A stretch of DNA of 64,000 nucleotides. Source: Pollutimonas bauzanensis. Its GTDB lineage: Bacteria; Pseudomonadota; Gammaproteobacteria; Burkholderiales; Burkholderiaceae_B. The position numbers were made by a program, and so were the translations under genes. Within the stretch, counting starts at the first letter, position 1; every line of letters starts with the position of its first letter. The notes beneath the pieces were generated by a model. That model ran no database searches and had not been told where the DNA came from. It saw nothing but the letters and a program-made list of their open reading frames with translations. This document shows positions 16,256 through 24,962 of the stretch, piece by piece. The DNA is taken from positions 83,794 to 147,793 of the forward strand of contig NZ_FQXE01000005.1 of NCBI RefSeq assembly GCF_900129885.1, in the 5' to 3' direction.

Positions 16256-17356
16256 TCAGCGCGCGCGAATGACTACCACGCCATCGGCACGTTGGGCCAT
16301 CTTTATCGGAAGGATTTTTGGCAGGCTGCTCAGGAAAGCATCAGGGTCGCGCATTGGAAAACTTCCCGTCAGGCGTAATGTGTCAAGCGCGGGATCAGCA
16401 CCTAAGACGAGCGGCTTTGTCATGTAGTCGTTCCAGCGGTCGATCGCTTCTGGCAATCGCGTCCCATCGAACACAAGCCAACCTTGCCGCCACGCGCCAA
16501 CGTCGGCGGTTTGTATGCGGCGAGGATCTCCTAGTCCTTGATGGTCGGTCTGTATTGCATCGCCCGGGCCAAGCATTACGCTTGGGGATGCGCTGTCCGT
16601 ATCGAATGGACGACCCGCTTTATGATTGGCCCAGACCTCGACACGCCCCTCTGCGACCGCCACGGACATATGTCCATCGCGTGCTGCAACCGAGAAGACG
16701 GTGCCTACGACGCGAACACGTCCCCAGTCCGTCGTGACAATGAAGGGCCGTTTGGCGTCAGGTTGGACTACGAATCGAGCCTCTCCCCGATTCAGGCGCA
16801 CTTCCCGCCGGTCGGCGTAATAAAGGACATGAGCGGTGGTGTGCGCCCCTAAATCCACTTGAGAGCCGTCCGATAACTCCTTGCTGAGCAATTGTGCACG
16901 TTCAGTTTGTAGAACGAGTTCCTGCACAGATTGAGACCAGAACCAGCGGCCAACGCCCGCAGCAATTCCGGCGATGCCCAAAGTCGCAATGACGCGGCGG
17001 CGGTCGCGTCGGACACGAATGCCGCGTTCAGCCTGCGTGGGCGGGATCGGCACATGGTCACGTAATGCGCGTGCGTCGCTACAGGCCCATGCGCGCAGCG
17101 CCCATTGATAGGCGGATTCATGCGATGGGTTTGCCGCCCGCCAACAGGCCAGTTCTTGCTCCGCCGCTTTTGCGCAACTCGTGTCGCCACCATGCTCTCG
17201 TGCGATCAGAAGCAGAGCGTGTTCTAGCAGTTTACGCGATGGTGTTGCGGGCAGGCGTAGAGGCTCTTGGTCAATGTATGCTTTTGAGGGGTTTATGGCG
17301 TCGTTTTCGGAGCACATGGGCGAGACGTCGTGCTTATCCTCAGTCGATCTATGCAT
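16256..17356 (-). CDS. FecR-family anti-sigma / sigma regulator
   Basis: A 366-residue protein with the FecR layout. The cytoplasmic N-terminal part (DUF4880-like, about residues 40-115) contains the WRAANPSHESAYQWA stretch. One membrane segment follows after a basic patch (about 118-140). The periplasmic FecR domain (about 155-260) carries GxRxxGTVFSV-like sequence, and the C-terminal signalling part is at about 290-366. It should relay the receptor's ligand-bound state to the sigma factor. It overlaps the fecI-like gene by 8 bases and precedes the receptor gene by about 86 bases, the usual fecI-fecR-fecA order. Confidence 0.92.
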   Translation of the reverse strand: MHRSTEDKHDVSPMCSENDAINPSKAYIDQEPLRLPATPSRKLLEHALLLIAREHGGDTSCAKAAEQELACWRAANPSHESAYQWALRAWACSDARALRDHVPIPPTQAERGIRVRRDRRRVIATLGIAGIAAGVGRWFWSQSVQELVLQTERAQLLSKELSDGSQVDLGAHTTAHVLYYADRREVRLNRGEARFVVQPDAKRPFIVTTDWGRVRVVGTVFSVAARDGHMSVAVAEGRVEVWANHKAGRPFDTDSASPSVMLGPGDAIQTDHQGLGDPRRIQTADVGAWRQGWLVFDGTRLPEAIDRWNDYMTKPLVLGADPALDTLRLTGSFPMRDPDAFLSSLPKILPIKMAQRADGVVVIRAR

Positions 17357-17822
17357 GGTCGGATGCGAGATTCATACAATCAATCACTCCTCGGACGATA
17401 TGCTTCTCGATGGCCATCTTCGTACTGTTCAAATGTTCGGCCGCCTCGGCATGGCTGCAACCGTAAATACGCACAAGTATAAAGGCCTCGCGCCGCTTGC
17501 GTGGCATTGCAGCCAAACGTGCCATAAGGCAGTCTAACTGCTGACGAGCGCCCACCTCACGCTCTACCGACGGAGCTTCATCTGGGGTGACCATATCCAG
17601 TGTCTGCAGCATCTTTGCCTCTGCGTCTCGTCGTCGCACGTTGTCAGTGACAATATTCTTCCCGATTCGATAAAGAAGCGCGCGCGGCTCTGGAATTGCT
17701 ATAGATGCGTCCATTGACAACACGCGTGCGTAACACTCATGAACAATGTCGCACGCCGCATCACGATCTCTCAGTGAACGGGAAAAAAAGCCAATGAGTT
17801 CTTTGTAGTAGCGTTCGACCAC
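17349..17822 (-). CDS. FecI-like ECF sigma factor
   Basis: A 157-residue sigma-70 family protein of the iron-starvation ECF group. Region 2 is visible near the N-terminus (DIVHECYARVLS, then ALLYRIGKNIVTDNVRRR) and region 4 helix-turn-helix near the C-terminus (RIYGCSHAEAAEHLNSTKMA). It should direct transcription of the adjacent receptor, and possibly the NRPS genes, when the FecR-like partner signals siderophore uptake. The start is a GTG at 17822 without an obvious ribosome-binding site. A Fur-like site lies about 145 bases upstream. Confidence 0.9.
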   Translation of the reverse strand: MVERYYKELIGFFSRSLRDRDAACDIVHECYARVLSMDASIAIPEPRALLYRIGKNIVTDNVRRRDAEAKMLQTLDMVTPDEAPSVEREVGARQQLDCLMARLAAMPRKRREAFILVRIYGCSHAEAAEHLNSTKMAIEKHIVRGVIDCMNLASDHA

Positions 17823-17967
17823 GATGATGAGGAGGTTCTATAGGAGGCAATCAAGCTGCGCGCAAATCGACACGACAGACTCATTTTTCACGGGTCGAAA
17901 TTGCTTGCTCGAGAGTGCAAATGCGTCGGCACCAAGAATTCTGTATGTTACTCAATAATAACGTCAA

Positions 17968-17982
17968 TGACAGTGATTCTCA
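17968..17982 (-). promoter_or_regulatory. Fur-like box upstream of the fecI-like gene
   Basis: The minus strand reads TGAGAATCACTGTCA, matching 11 of 14 fixed positions of the 7-1-7 Fur consensus TGATAATnATTATCA. Iron-repressed fecI genes commonly carry such a site. This 390-base gap (17823-18212) holds no gene, only this site and the one at 18141. Confidence 0.55.
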
Positions 17983-18140
17983 TTCGATTCTACAATGAAA
18001 TTTGTAAAAACCCAACATGTGGTGCTACGGAGCGGCTTTAGCAAAGCGCACATAACCGCATAGGCGGTGGAGCGTGTCGGGGACGTGGCTCTCAGGTTAA
18101 TCAGTGCTGGCAGCAAGGAAATTCCCATGCAATAATGAAA

Positions 18141-18155
18141 TGATAATTATTCTAT
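18141..18155 (+). promoter_or_regulatory. Fur-like box upstream of the acylase gene
   Basis: The plus strand reads TGATAATTATTCTAT, with a perfect left half-site and 11 of 14 positions of the 7-1-7 consensus. It sits in a very AT-rich stretch about 60 bases before the acylase start, so the acylase and the gene after it are probably iron-repressed. Confidence 0.55.
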
Positions 18156-18212
18156 TATTTGCATGATGGCATGAACTGGTGTGGGTGCTCCACGCGCAAC
18201 TTGGGGAATTCG

Positions 18213-20714
18213 ATGGGACGAGCCTATGCGTTGCTGATCGGCGTAATTGTGATTTCGGGATGCATGAGCCGCAGCTTTAACGATCATGACTCGGTGGCAA
18301 AGGAGGTTTATGGATCCGTCGAGATCAGAAGAACGGAGGATGGCGTTCCTCACATCAAAGCTGACAATTGGGTTGCACTGGGATACGGATATGGTTATGC
18401 CCAGGCTGAGGATAATCTATGCACGATGGCCGAGGCGTTCGTCACTTATCGAGGCGAGCGATCACAGTATTTTGGTCCTGAAGGGCGTCTTCGGACTCAT
18501 TCCACGATCGGCGAGCTCAAGAACATCGACGCTGACTTCTTTTTCAAGCTAGTTGACAGCGGTGAAGTGGTTAATATGTACCGTGATCATCAGTCGGTCG
18601 AAATCCGGCAACTCGTCGCTGGATTCGCCAAGGGCTTCAACGCTTATCTGAACGGCTTGCGTTCCCGTAACAATACGAACGCGCATCAGGCCTGCAGAAC
18701 TGCGCCGTGGCTGTCAGACATCAGCGATGCAGACATCTACCGTCGACTTTACGCGGCCAATATGGCCGGCGGGACCACGAGTTTCATTTCAGGCATTGCG
18801 AACGCCCAGCCGCCTTCCGACCCCGCTTTGCGCAGGGATTCGAAGCTGCCGGCACCGCTTGCGGACTTGACCCGCAGGGTCGCCGGCGTGTGGCTTCAGG
18901 CAGGCGGGCAGTCAGGAATAGGGAGCAATGGCATCGCCTTTGGCGCTTCAGCTACTGGCACAGACAGCGGTTTGCTGCTGGGAAACCCCCATTGGTATTG
19001 GGCAGGCCCCGACCGCTTCTACCAGGCGCAACTGACGATTCCAGGACAGATCAACGTCAGCGGCGTGTCTTTCCTGGGCGTGCCCGTCATCATGCTCGGC
19101 TTCAACAACGCAGTCGCATGGACCCACACGGTATCAGCGGCCCGCCGGTTCGGCATCTTCGAATTGACGCTCCAGGCGGGAGATCCCACGACCTATCTGT
19201 ACGATGGCAAGCCGATGGCGATGACTGCCGTGCCCCTGACCGTGCAGGTCTTGCGTGGCGATGGCAGTCTGGCCCAGGTTAACCGTACCCTTTATCGAAC
19301 CCGGTTTGGCCCGGTTGTGGACTTGGCGTCATTCTCGCCCGCATTGAAGTGGACCGAGCACAAGGCGTTCGCATTGCGTGATGTCAACGCGGAGAACTTC
19401 AGGATATTCCAGAACTTCCTCGAATGGGATCAGGCCCGATCGCTTGACGATTTCATCGCCATCCAGAAGCGCCTGGTTGCAATGCCGTGGGTCAACACCT
19501 TGGCGGTGGGCCGCAACGATGGACGTGCCTGGTACGCAGATGTCGGCGCAGTACCCAATGTCCCGGACGACCTGGCCGCCGCCTGCGCCACGCAGCTGGG
19601 CAAGGCGTTTGATAAAGGTGCCCCAGGCGTGCCGTTCCTGGACGGTAGCCGTTCAATGTGCAACTGGCGTACCGATGCCGACGCCGTACAGGCTGGCGCG
19701 CTGCCTGCCAGCGCCATGCCTAGCCTGTTGCGCCGCGATTATGTCGCCAACATGAACAACAGCTACCGGCTTGCCAATCCAGCGGCGCCCCTGGGCGGCT
19801 TTGCGCAGATTTTCGGTGAAACCGGAAAACCATTGAGCCTGCGCCAGCGGCTGGGATATCTGATGGTTCGTGAACGCCTGGCCGGTACGGATGGTCTTGG
19901 CGACCCAGGAGCCGACAGTGCGTCAGTGCGCGCCATGTCGCTGGGCAGCCAAGCGATGTCGGCGCTGTTGTTGAAGAATCGACTGCTCACCGAAGTATGT
20001 CGGCGTCCGTCTATTTCCGTGTACAAGGACATTGCGACAGGGCTGACGTTCAACCCGGCCAAGCAGGTCGCAATCGGCAAGGCATGCGAAGTGTTGCGGC
20101 ATTGGAACGGCGCGGCAACCGTGGATGCGAAAGGCGCGTATTTGTGGGACGAGATATGGAAACGCATAGGCAAGATCGCGGGCCCGTCCTTGTACGCGGT
20201 GCCGTTTAATCCGGCCGACCCGGTAAATACCCCTTCGGGCCTTGATGCCAGAAATCCCGATATTGCCCAGGGCTTCGGTGCGGCCATTTTGAGCATCGAG
20301 GCATCTGGGAGACCGATAGACCCAGCGCGAGGCGAGGTGCTGTATGTCGATAAGGATGGCCGCAACATACCGTTGTTCGGAGGCTGTGATGGACCCGGAT
20401 ACTTTACTTCGGCTTGCGCGGCATGGGGCGACGAGGCGAGCGGAGACATTCGAGACAGGGATCTGCTCGGGAATAGCTATATGCAGGTGGTCAGTTTTGA
20501 TAAGGATGGCGTGCAGGCTTACGTGATGCTGTCCCATAGCCAATCCGATGACCCCGCATCGCTCCGCTACAGCAACGCCACGCGCCGCTATGCCACCCGG
20601 CACTGGACGCGATGGCGATATACCGAACACGATATTGCCTCGGACTCCGATTTGAGCGTGTTGCGGTTGACGGTGCACGGTCTCGACCGCCAACAGGCGG
20701 GTCGCCGTCCTTAA
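18213..20714 (+). CDS. PvdQ-like penicillin-acylase-family Ntn hydrolase, predicted lipoprotein
   Basis: An 833-residue protein. Start chosen at ATG 18213, because GGGGA lies 7 bases upstream and the frame then begins with a clean lipoprotein signal, MGRAYALLIGVIVISGC. The family is made as a precursor that cuts itself before a catalytic serine; the expected Gly-Ser-Asn is at Ser238, preceded by an alpha-chain-sized segment. In pseudomonads PvdQ removes the fatty acid from the pyoverdine precursor in the periplasm and can also cleave acyl-homoserine lactones. Its place beside an NRPS siderophore locus, behind a Fur-like site, suggests the same maturation role. A quorum-sensing system is also present in the window, so AHL cleavage is an alternative. 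The lipid anchor is unusual compared with PvdQ. Confidence 0.87.
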   Translation: MGRAYALLIGVIVISGCMSRSFNDHDSVAKEVYGSVEIRRTEDGVPHIKADNWVALGYGYGYAQAEDNLCTMAEAFVTYRGERSQYFGPEGRLRTHSTIGELKNIDADFFFKLVDSGEVVNMYRDHQSVEIRQLVAGFAKGFNAYLNGLRSRNNTNAHQACRTAPWLSDISDADIYRRLYAANMAGGTTSFISGIANAQPPSDPALRRDSKLPAPLADLTRRVAGVWLQAGGQSGIGSNGIAFGASATGTDSGLLLGNPHWYWAGPDRFYQAQLTIPGQINVSGVSFLGVPVIMLGFNNAVAWTHTVSAARRFGIFELTLQAGDPTTYLYDGKPMAMTAVPLTVQVLRGDGSLAQVNRTLYRTRFGPVVDLASFSPALKWTEHKAFALRDVNAENFRIFQNFLEWDQARSLDDFIAIQKRLVAMPWVNTLAVGRNDGRAWYADVGAVPNVPDDLAAACATQLGKAFDKGAPGVPFLDGSRSMCNWRTDADAVQAGALPASAMPSLLRRDYVANMNNSYRLANPAAPLGGFAQIFGETGKPLSLRQRLGYLMVRERLAGTDGLGDPGADSASVRAMSLGSQAMSALLLKNRLLTEVCRRPSISVYKDIATGLTFNPAKQVAIGKACEVLRHWNGAATVDAKGAYLWDEIWKRIGKIAGPSLYAVPFNPADPVNTPSGLDARNPDIAQGFGAAILSIEASGRPIDPARGEVLYVDKDGRNIPLFGGCDGPGYFTSACAAWGDEASGDIRDRDLLGNSYMQVVSFDKDGVQAYVMLSHSQSDDPASLRYSNATRRYATRHWTRWRYTEHDIASDSDLSVLRLTVHGLDRQQAGRRP

Positions 20715-20738
20715 TACGGTTAACCGTCGAGAGTGAAC

Positions 20739-21917
20739 ATGCGTTGGAATAATTGGAATCGAATGCTGTTGACGCTTTGCCTGGCGGCGTCGTTCTGGGT
20801 GGCGGCATCGGCGGCGTCGCCGCCAAGCGATCTGGCCAGCCGCTGGAAGGTGTTCCATGCGGCGCATCCGAACGGCAATGCCCGCGATGCGAGCGAGGCG
20901 TTGAACACGACCGAAGCCCAGTTGCTGGCGACAGAAGTCGGTCCGGATGTGGTTCTGCTGCGTAGCGATACATCAGACTTGCGCCGCATATTTGCCCAGT
21001 CCGCTAGCTTCGGCCGGGTGACCTCCGTGACGCGTAACGACTACGGCATCAGCGAACGCACAGCGGTCCTGGAATCGCAGCGCGATTTGGCACATGTCGG
21101 CAATCCTGAAGTCCTTTATGCCGGCGAACCGCTGCATTTGCACTTTCTCTGGAAAAACTGGAAGTACTTGTTTTCGGTCATTCATTACTACGGCCCGAAG
21201 AGGACACCGGTTCGCAGCCTGCAGGCCTTCGATGCCTATGGAACGTCGATCAATAAATTTATTCTTGAGGGTCAGCGTCATAACGACGCGTTCGATCGCA
21301 TGACTCGGGAGTTCAGGGCACCCGTTCAACCAACAACCTTATCAGTTCGGACTGCATCGGCAGCAACTGACTCGCCGCCAAACGAGTCAGTGGAACAACT
21401 ATGCACCGCGTTGCGTGCGACCGCGGATTTCCTCGCTGTAGAACTCCTGCTGGAGAAATTGCCGCGTGCGCATCAAAAGCTCTGGCAGGAGTGGGGATCT
21501 AACGCCGCCTATGCCGTCAGCCCAGAATCGGTGCAACTACTTGCCAAGCGCCTAGTGCAAGATAAAGAGCCAGCAACGGTTGCCATCGGCAACTTGGGAT
21601 TGGTGCAATTGTTCTCGGGCGCGTTCGACAGAGCCCAGTTCATTGGTGAAGGCTGGTTTAGCTATCAGGCGAAAGATCTAGCGTTGCACATACACGCGCC
21701 GGATATCGCCCGTGGTTGGGTTGTACGCCTCGGCAGCCGGCAAGGGGATATCACAATCGTAGAATTCTTCGATACCGCGGGAAACCTCGCCGCGCGCTTC
21801 ATGGATGCACAGCCGCCTGGGACAACGGAGTCGACAACATGGCGTGCTATTGTCGGCAGCTTACCCAGGGTGCTGCGTGCCGAATCGACGTCCAGCAATG
21901 CCGCCGCTAAGTACTAA
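20739..21917 (+). CDS. Exported HemS/HmuS-like (hemin-degrading factor family) protein
   Basis: A 392-residue protein, 24 bases after the acylase and probably in its operon. It shows both halves of the HemS/HmuS/ChuS fold. The N-terminal half has the RDASEAL ... SEAQLLA-like region and GRVTSVTRND (about residues 45-105). The C-terminal half has GEGWFSYQAKDLALHIH ... WVVRLGS ... VEFFDTAGN (about 300-370). Family members are cytoplasmic and bind heme. This one begins with a signal peptide (residues 1-27, ending in ASA), and the usual heme-ligand region VQIHTG appears to read VQLFSG near residue 288. It may therefore be periplasmic and not a heme degrader. A GTG at 20733 is an alternative start. 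Confidence 0.72.
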   Translation: MRWNNWNRMLLTLCLAASFWVAASAASPPSDLASRWKVFHAAHPNGNARDASEALNTTEAQLLATEVGPDVVLLRSDTSDLRRIFAQSASFGRVTSVTRNDYGISERTAVLESQRDLAHVGNPEVLYAGEPLHLHFLWKNWKYLFSVIHYYGPKRTPVRSLQAFDAYGTSINKFILEGQRHNDAFDRMTREFRAPVQPTTLSVRTASAATDSPPNESVEQLCTALRATADFLAVELLLEKLPRAHQKLWQEWGSNAAYAVSPESVQLLAKRLVQDKEPATVAIGNLGLVQLFSGAFDRAQFIGEGWFSYQAKDLALHIHAPDIARGWVVRLGSRQGDITIVEFFDTAGNLAARFMDAQPPGTTESTTWRAIVGSLPRVLRAESTSSNAAAKY

Positions 21918-21992
21918 GTAGTTACCGTCACCAAGCTGAGCATTGAGGCATTTCCCATGATAAGTGTTGCGACACGGTAAAGGCAGCACGAA

Positions 21993-22325
21993 ATGACAGA
22001 GACTGGAAGCGGGGAGTACCGCGTAAAGGAGGCAGCAGAGGGCCTGCGTGCCTTGGCTTGGCTGTTGACTCGCCGCTCGGAGCCGCTACTGAAAGAGCCA
22101 GCACCCAACGAAAGTGAGCTTGACATGATTTTGCGTGCGGCCATGTGCGCGCCTGACCACCGCAGCCTGCGTCCATGGAGAATAGCACTGGTGCGGGGCG
22201 ACGCTCGTGCTGCGTTGGCGCAGCTATGCAGGTCATGTTTTGGGTTGCGGCGGTCGTCAAAGACTGCCTATCCGGACATGTTGCGCCGGGGACTAGATCG
22301 CGGATATCTCCGAAAGTGTAAATAA
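21993..22325 (+). pseudogene. Nitroreductase-family N-terminal remnant
   Basis: About 110 codons. The first part (LLTRRSEPLL ... LRAAMCAPDHRSLRPWR, residues 24-65) matches the FMN-binding N-terminus of YdjA-type nitroreductases, which are usually about 185-200 residues. After roughly residue 85 the family likeness ends and a stop follows. The catalytic C-terminal half is missing, so this looks like a decayed gene and no activity is expected. Confidence 0.6.
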
Positions 22326-22337
22326 TTCTCAATGTGA

Positions 22338-22367
22338 TTGACAAATGACTGACCGTTAGTCAGTATT
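22338..22367 (+). promoter_or_regulatory. Promoter with TetR-type palindromic operator
   Basis: A TTGACA -35 box (22338-22343) is followed by the dyad TGACTGACCGTTAGTCAGT (22346-22364) and a weak -10 (AGTATT, 22362-22367). Dyads of this TGACTGAC/TTAGTCAG form are common operators of TetR-family repressors. It lies upstream of an operon ending in a TetR gene, so autoregulation is likely. Confidence 0.55.
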
Positions 22368-22546
22368 GAGGTTATGCTGAATCCGAAGGAGCGTTTGATG
22401 GGCTGTCACCAACCGTCGACATGGCCGACGCCATGGCGCGGCGGACTCGTAAGGGTCGCGACACGGCCGGGCCGCGCGGTGCGCGCACTCACAGTGTCGG
22501 CGCTGCGAGCCGTCGGGGCGCGAACCATACGGGGTCACTGGTGCCT

Positions 22547-22942
22547 ATGACCACGATGCCTCCATTGTCCGTGCGAACCGACCGCCCGTTGCTGAGCGCT
22601 TCAGGCGTGATCCTGCAGATCCGGGATCTGGAGGTGTCGCTTAGCTTTTACACGCAGACGCTGGGTTTGCCACTAGGTCTGCGCTGCTCGGACTATGCTG
22701 AGGTCGACGCACCAGGGCTGGTGATCGAGCTGCATGAGGGCAGCCCTGGCGCGAGCGGCATGCCCGCCCACCCGCCAATGGGTGAGTTATCGATCGGTTT
22801 TCGGGTGGACGATCTGCGTGAGGCCGTTCGGTACTTCGAAGCCCGAGGACTGTCCCTGCAGGCCGGGGAGAATGAGCGCTATCGCTGGGTGCAGTTCAGC
22901 GATCCGGACGGCACGCCGCTGCGCCTGATCGAACGCAAATGA
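22547..22942 (+). CDS. VOC-family (glyoxalase/bleomycin-resistance fold) protein
   Basis: A small metal-dependent fold protein of about 131 residues. The vicinal-oxygen-chelate pattern is clear: ILQIRDLEVSLSFYTQTLGL near the start, VIELHEG in the middle, then FRVDDLREAVRYFEARG and VQFSDPDGTPLRLIE at the end. The reaction cannot be read from sequence; relatives act as dioxygenases, isomerases or drug-binding proteins. The start is placed at ATG 22547 because the sequence before it is arginine-rich and unlike the family. The gene is first in a three-gene unit with a hypothetical gene and a TetR regulator. Confidence 0.75.
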   Translation: MTTMPPLSVRTDRPLLSASGVILQIRDLEVSLSFYTQTLGLPLGLRCSDYAEVDAPGLVIELHEGSPGASGMPAHPPMGELSIGFRVDDLREAVRYFEARGLSLQAGENERYRWVQFSDPDGTPLRLIERK

Positions 22943-22986
22943 TAGGTTTCGGGACCCAGCAAGTTCTCTATCGGAGGAAGTTTACA

Positions 22987-23436
22987 ATGACGCACCATGA
23001 TTTGTCGCACTGGCCTTTGGTGGTATCGGTGGCTTCGGGCCTTTCGACACTCGAGGATATGCAGGCGTTTACCGACGAATGGAACCGTTGGCTTGAGCGT
23101 GGCGAGCCCTTTGCGTCGCTGCGCGTATTCGCCGACGCCGACGCGCTGGTTCATCCGGCTGGCGCCGCGCAGGCGGCCAAGCTCTGGCTGCACGAGCGCG
23201 GCCCGGCGATCCGCGCCCAAGTCATGGGCATGGCCAGCGTCGTACCAATCGATCATTATGAAAAAATGCGCAAAATGAATGTGGAAAAACTGTTTGGCGT
23301 ACCCGCGGACACCTTCGCGCAGCCCGAGGACGCGCTGACGTGGCTGCAGGCAACCGTATATACGCCGCGTGGCCTGGTGCTCGATCAGCCGTCGGTGCTC
23401 AGATCCCTGGCCGCCCAGATGAAGGTACCTGGCTGA
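22987..23436 (+). CDS. Small conserved-looking protein, possibly SpoIIAA/STAS-like
   Basis: 149 residues, start at ATG 22987 behind GGAGG (about 22975). No family is recognised with confidence. The alternation of short strands and helices (LVVSVASG ... FASLRVFADADAL ... GMASVVPIDHYEKMRKMNVEKLFG) is reminiscent of SpoIIAA/STAS-like folds. There is no signal peptide or membrane segment. The stop overlaps the TetR start (TGATG), so the two are translationally coupled. Confidence 0.6.
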   Translation: MTHHDLSHWPLVVSVASGLSTLEDMQAFTDEWNRWLERGEPFASLRVFADADALVHPAGAAQAAKLWLHERGPAIRAQVMGMASVVPIDHYEKMRKMNVEKLFGVPADTFAQPEDALTWLQATVYTPRGLVLDQPSVLRSLAAQMKVPG

Positions 23437-24095
23437 TGGCCGGTCGGGTGCGGCGCGCCGCGGACAGCCTGCGGGACCCAGATGGGCAATCACCCTCGGC
23501 CATGGCGCGACCGCGCACCAAGGCGCCGCAGGCTCGGCGCGCCGACCTGATGGCCGCCGCCGAGCACCTCTTCGTTGCCAAGGGCATTGCCGCTACCAGC
23601 GTCGACGACATTGCCGCGGGCGCGCAGGTGGCCAAAGGCACCTTTTACCTGTATTTTGCCTCCAAGGAAGCCATGCTCGCCGCGTTGCAGGAGCGCTTTG
23701 TGGAAGGGTTTTTTGCGCGGCTCGAGCAGGCGATGGCGCGGCATCGCCCCGATAACTGGAAGGCGCGCTTGCGCGCGTGGGTGAAGGCGGGGTTGGACAC
23801 GTATTTTGACCAGGTCGCGCTGCACGATGTGATCTTTCACGAGTTTCGCCCGGAGAACCGGCGCGAGATGAGCGATAACGTCGTGGTGCGCCAGCTTGCG
23901 GTCATGCTGCAAAGCGGCGCACAGGCCGGCGTGTGGACCGTGGACGATCCGCATCGGGTGGCCGTCATGCTCTTTAACGCCTTGCACGGCCTGGCCGACG
24001 ATGCCGTATCGGCGGGCGAGCCGCCCGACCGTGCGTATTTAGTGCAGATCCTCACCCATTTCTGTGAGCGGGCGCTGGAGCGGCGTGACGGCTGA
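23436..24095 (+). CDS. TetR/AcrR-family transcriptional repressor
   Basis: A 219-residue regulator. The DNA-binding helix-turn-helix is clear at about residues 34-80: RADLMAAAEHLFVAKG followed by TSVDDIAAGAQVAKGTFYLYF. The C-terminal ligand domain is of the TetR type. The ATG at 23436 overlaps the previous stop and has GAAGG nearby; ATG 23502 would give a more typical short N-terminus and is a real alternative. The likely target is the dyad at 22346-22364, that is, its own operon. Confidence 0.88.
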   Translation: MAGRVRRAADSLRDPDGQSPSAMARPRTKAPQARRADLMAAAEHLFVAKGIAATSVDDIAAGAQVAKGTFYLYFASKEAMLAALQERFVEGFFARLEQAMARHRPDNWKARLRAWVKAGLDTYFDQVALHDVIFHEFRPENRREMSDNVVVRQLAVMLQSGAQAGVWTVDDPHRVAVMLFNALHGLADDAVSAGEPPDRAYLVQILTHFCERALERRDG

Positions 24096-24150
24096 TAGCA
24101 GCGGGGCGCTTGCCGGGGGTGGTCATCGAGCGACGCAATGCCGCTATTAA

Positions 24151-24173
24151 ACGAAATGATTACCATTTATAAT
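24151..24173 (+). promoter_or_regulatory. Candidate promoter with weak Fur-like site
   Basis: TATAAT (24168-24173) is a perfect -10 box and overlaps TGATTACCATTTATA, a partial Fur match (9 of 14). It lies about 95 bases before the DUF2325 gene. Confidence 0.35.
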
Positions 24174-24266
24174 GCGGCTCAATGTGCAAGAAAAGCGCTT
24201 CGTGCAATGCGGTCGATGCAGTATTGAACCGCGGCCCGCGCGCGCAACTGTGGGAGTGGCCGGACG

Positions 24267-24962
24267 ATGACGACGACGAGGACAATGTGTTTGGATTTTG
24301 AGCGCCTTCAGCAGGAACATATCGTTTTGATGACGGAATACGGGCGCGCGCAATATCGCGCCAGCCGGGTCGTCCGCAAACAGGCCGCCATGATCGAGCG
24401 GCTGGAAGCCCAGGTGATGATGCTGCGCGCGGCCGTGATTTCCCGCGACAGCGCCTTGGCTTGGGCCCGCGATGATTACGAGGCGCTCGCCGCGGCCGCG
24501 CCTGGCTTGGCGAAGCGGGCCGACATGGCCCGCGAACTGGAGGCGCTGAAAGCGCGCATCGGTGTGTTGATGCGCGAGCGCACGGCAAGGCGGGCAAGCG
24601 CCGCGCCGCATTCCGGCGTCGACTTGCCCGCCGAACGGCTGGCCGAGGCGGACCTGTATGACAAGGCGGTGTTGTGCATCGGGCAGGATGAGGCCAGCGC
24701 GACGCTCGCGCAACGCGCCATCGAGAACTCCGGCGGCCGTTTCCTGCGTCATGACGGCATCGATGGCAAGGCGCTGGAAACTTCTCTGGTCGACGCCGAC
24801 CTGGTGATTTGCCAGACCGGCTGCGTGAGCCACGGCACCTACTGGCGGGTAAAGGATCACTGCACGCGCACCGGCAAGCAATGCGTGCTGGTCGACCGCC
24901 CCGATGCCCTGGACCGGGTGCGCGCGCGCCGCGCGTCCAGCGCCTTGCCCGAGCAGGAGTAA
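24267..24962 (+). CDS. DUF2325-domain protein
   Basis: A 231-residue cytoplasmic protein. The N-terminal half (about 30-110) is helical and probably coiled-coil (QAAMIERLEAQVMMLRAAV). The C-terminal 90 residues match DUF2325: AVLCIGQDEAS, GGRFLRHDG, then DLVICQTGCVSHGTYWRVKDHC and GKQCVLVDRP. Conserved Cys and His residues in this domain could bind a metal or redox ligand, but its function is not established. The candidate promoter at 24151-24173 has a weak Fur-like site, which would fit the iron theme. Confidence 0.75.
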   Translation: MTTTRTMCLDFERLQQEHIVLMTEYGRAQYRASRVVRKQAAMIERLEAQVMMLRAAVISRDSALAWARDDYEALAAAAPGLAKRADMARELEALKARIGVLMRERTARRASAAPHSGVDLPAERLAEADLYDKAVLCIGQDEASATLAQRAIENSGGRFLRHDGIDGKALETSLVDADLVICQTGCVSHGTYWRVKDHCTRTGKQCVLVDRPDALDRVRARRASSALPEQE

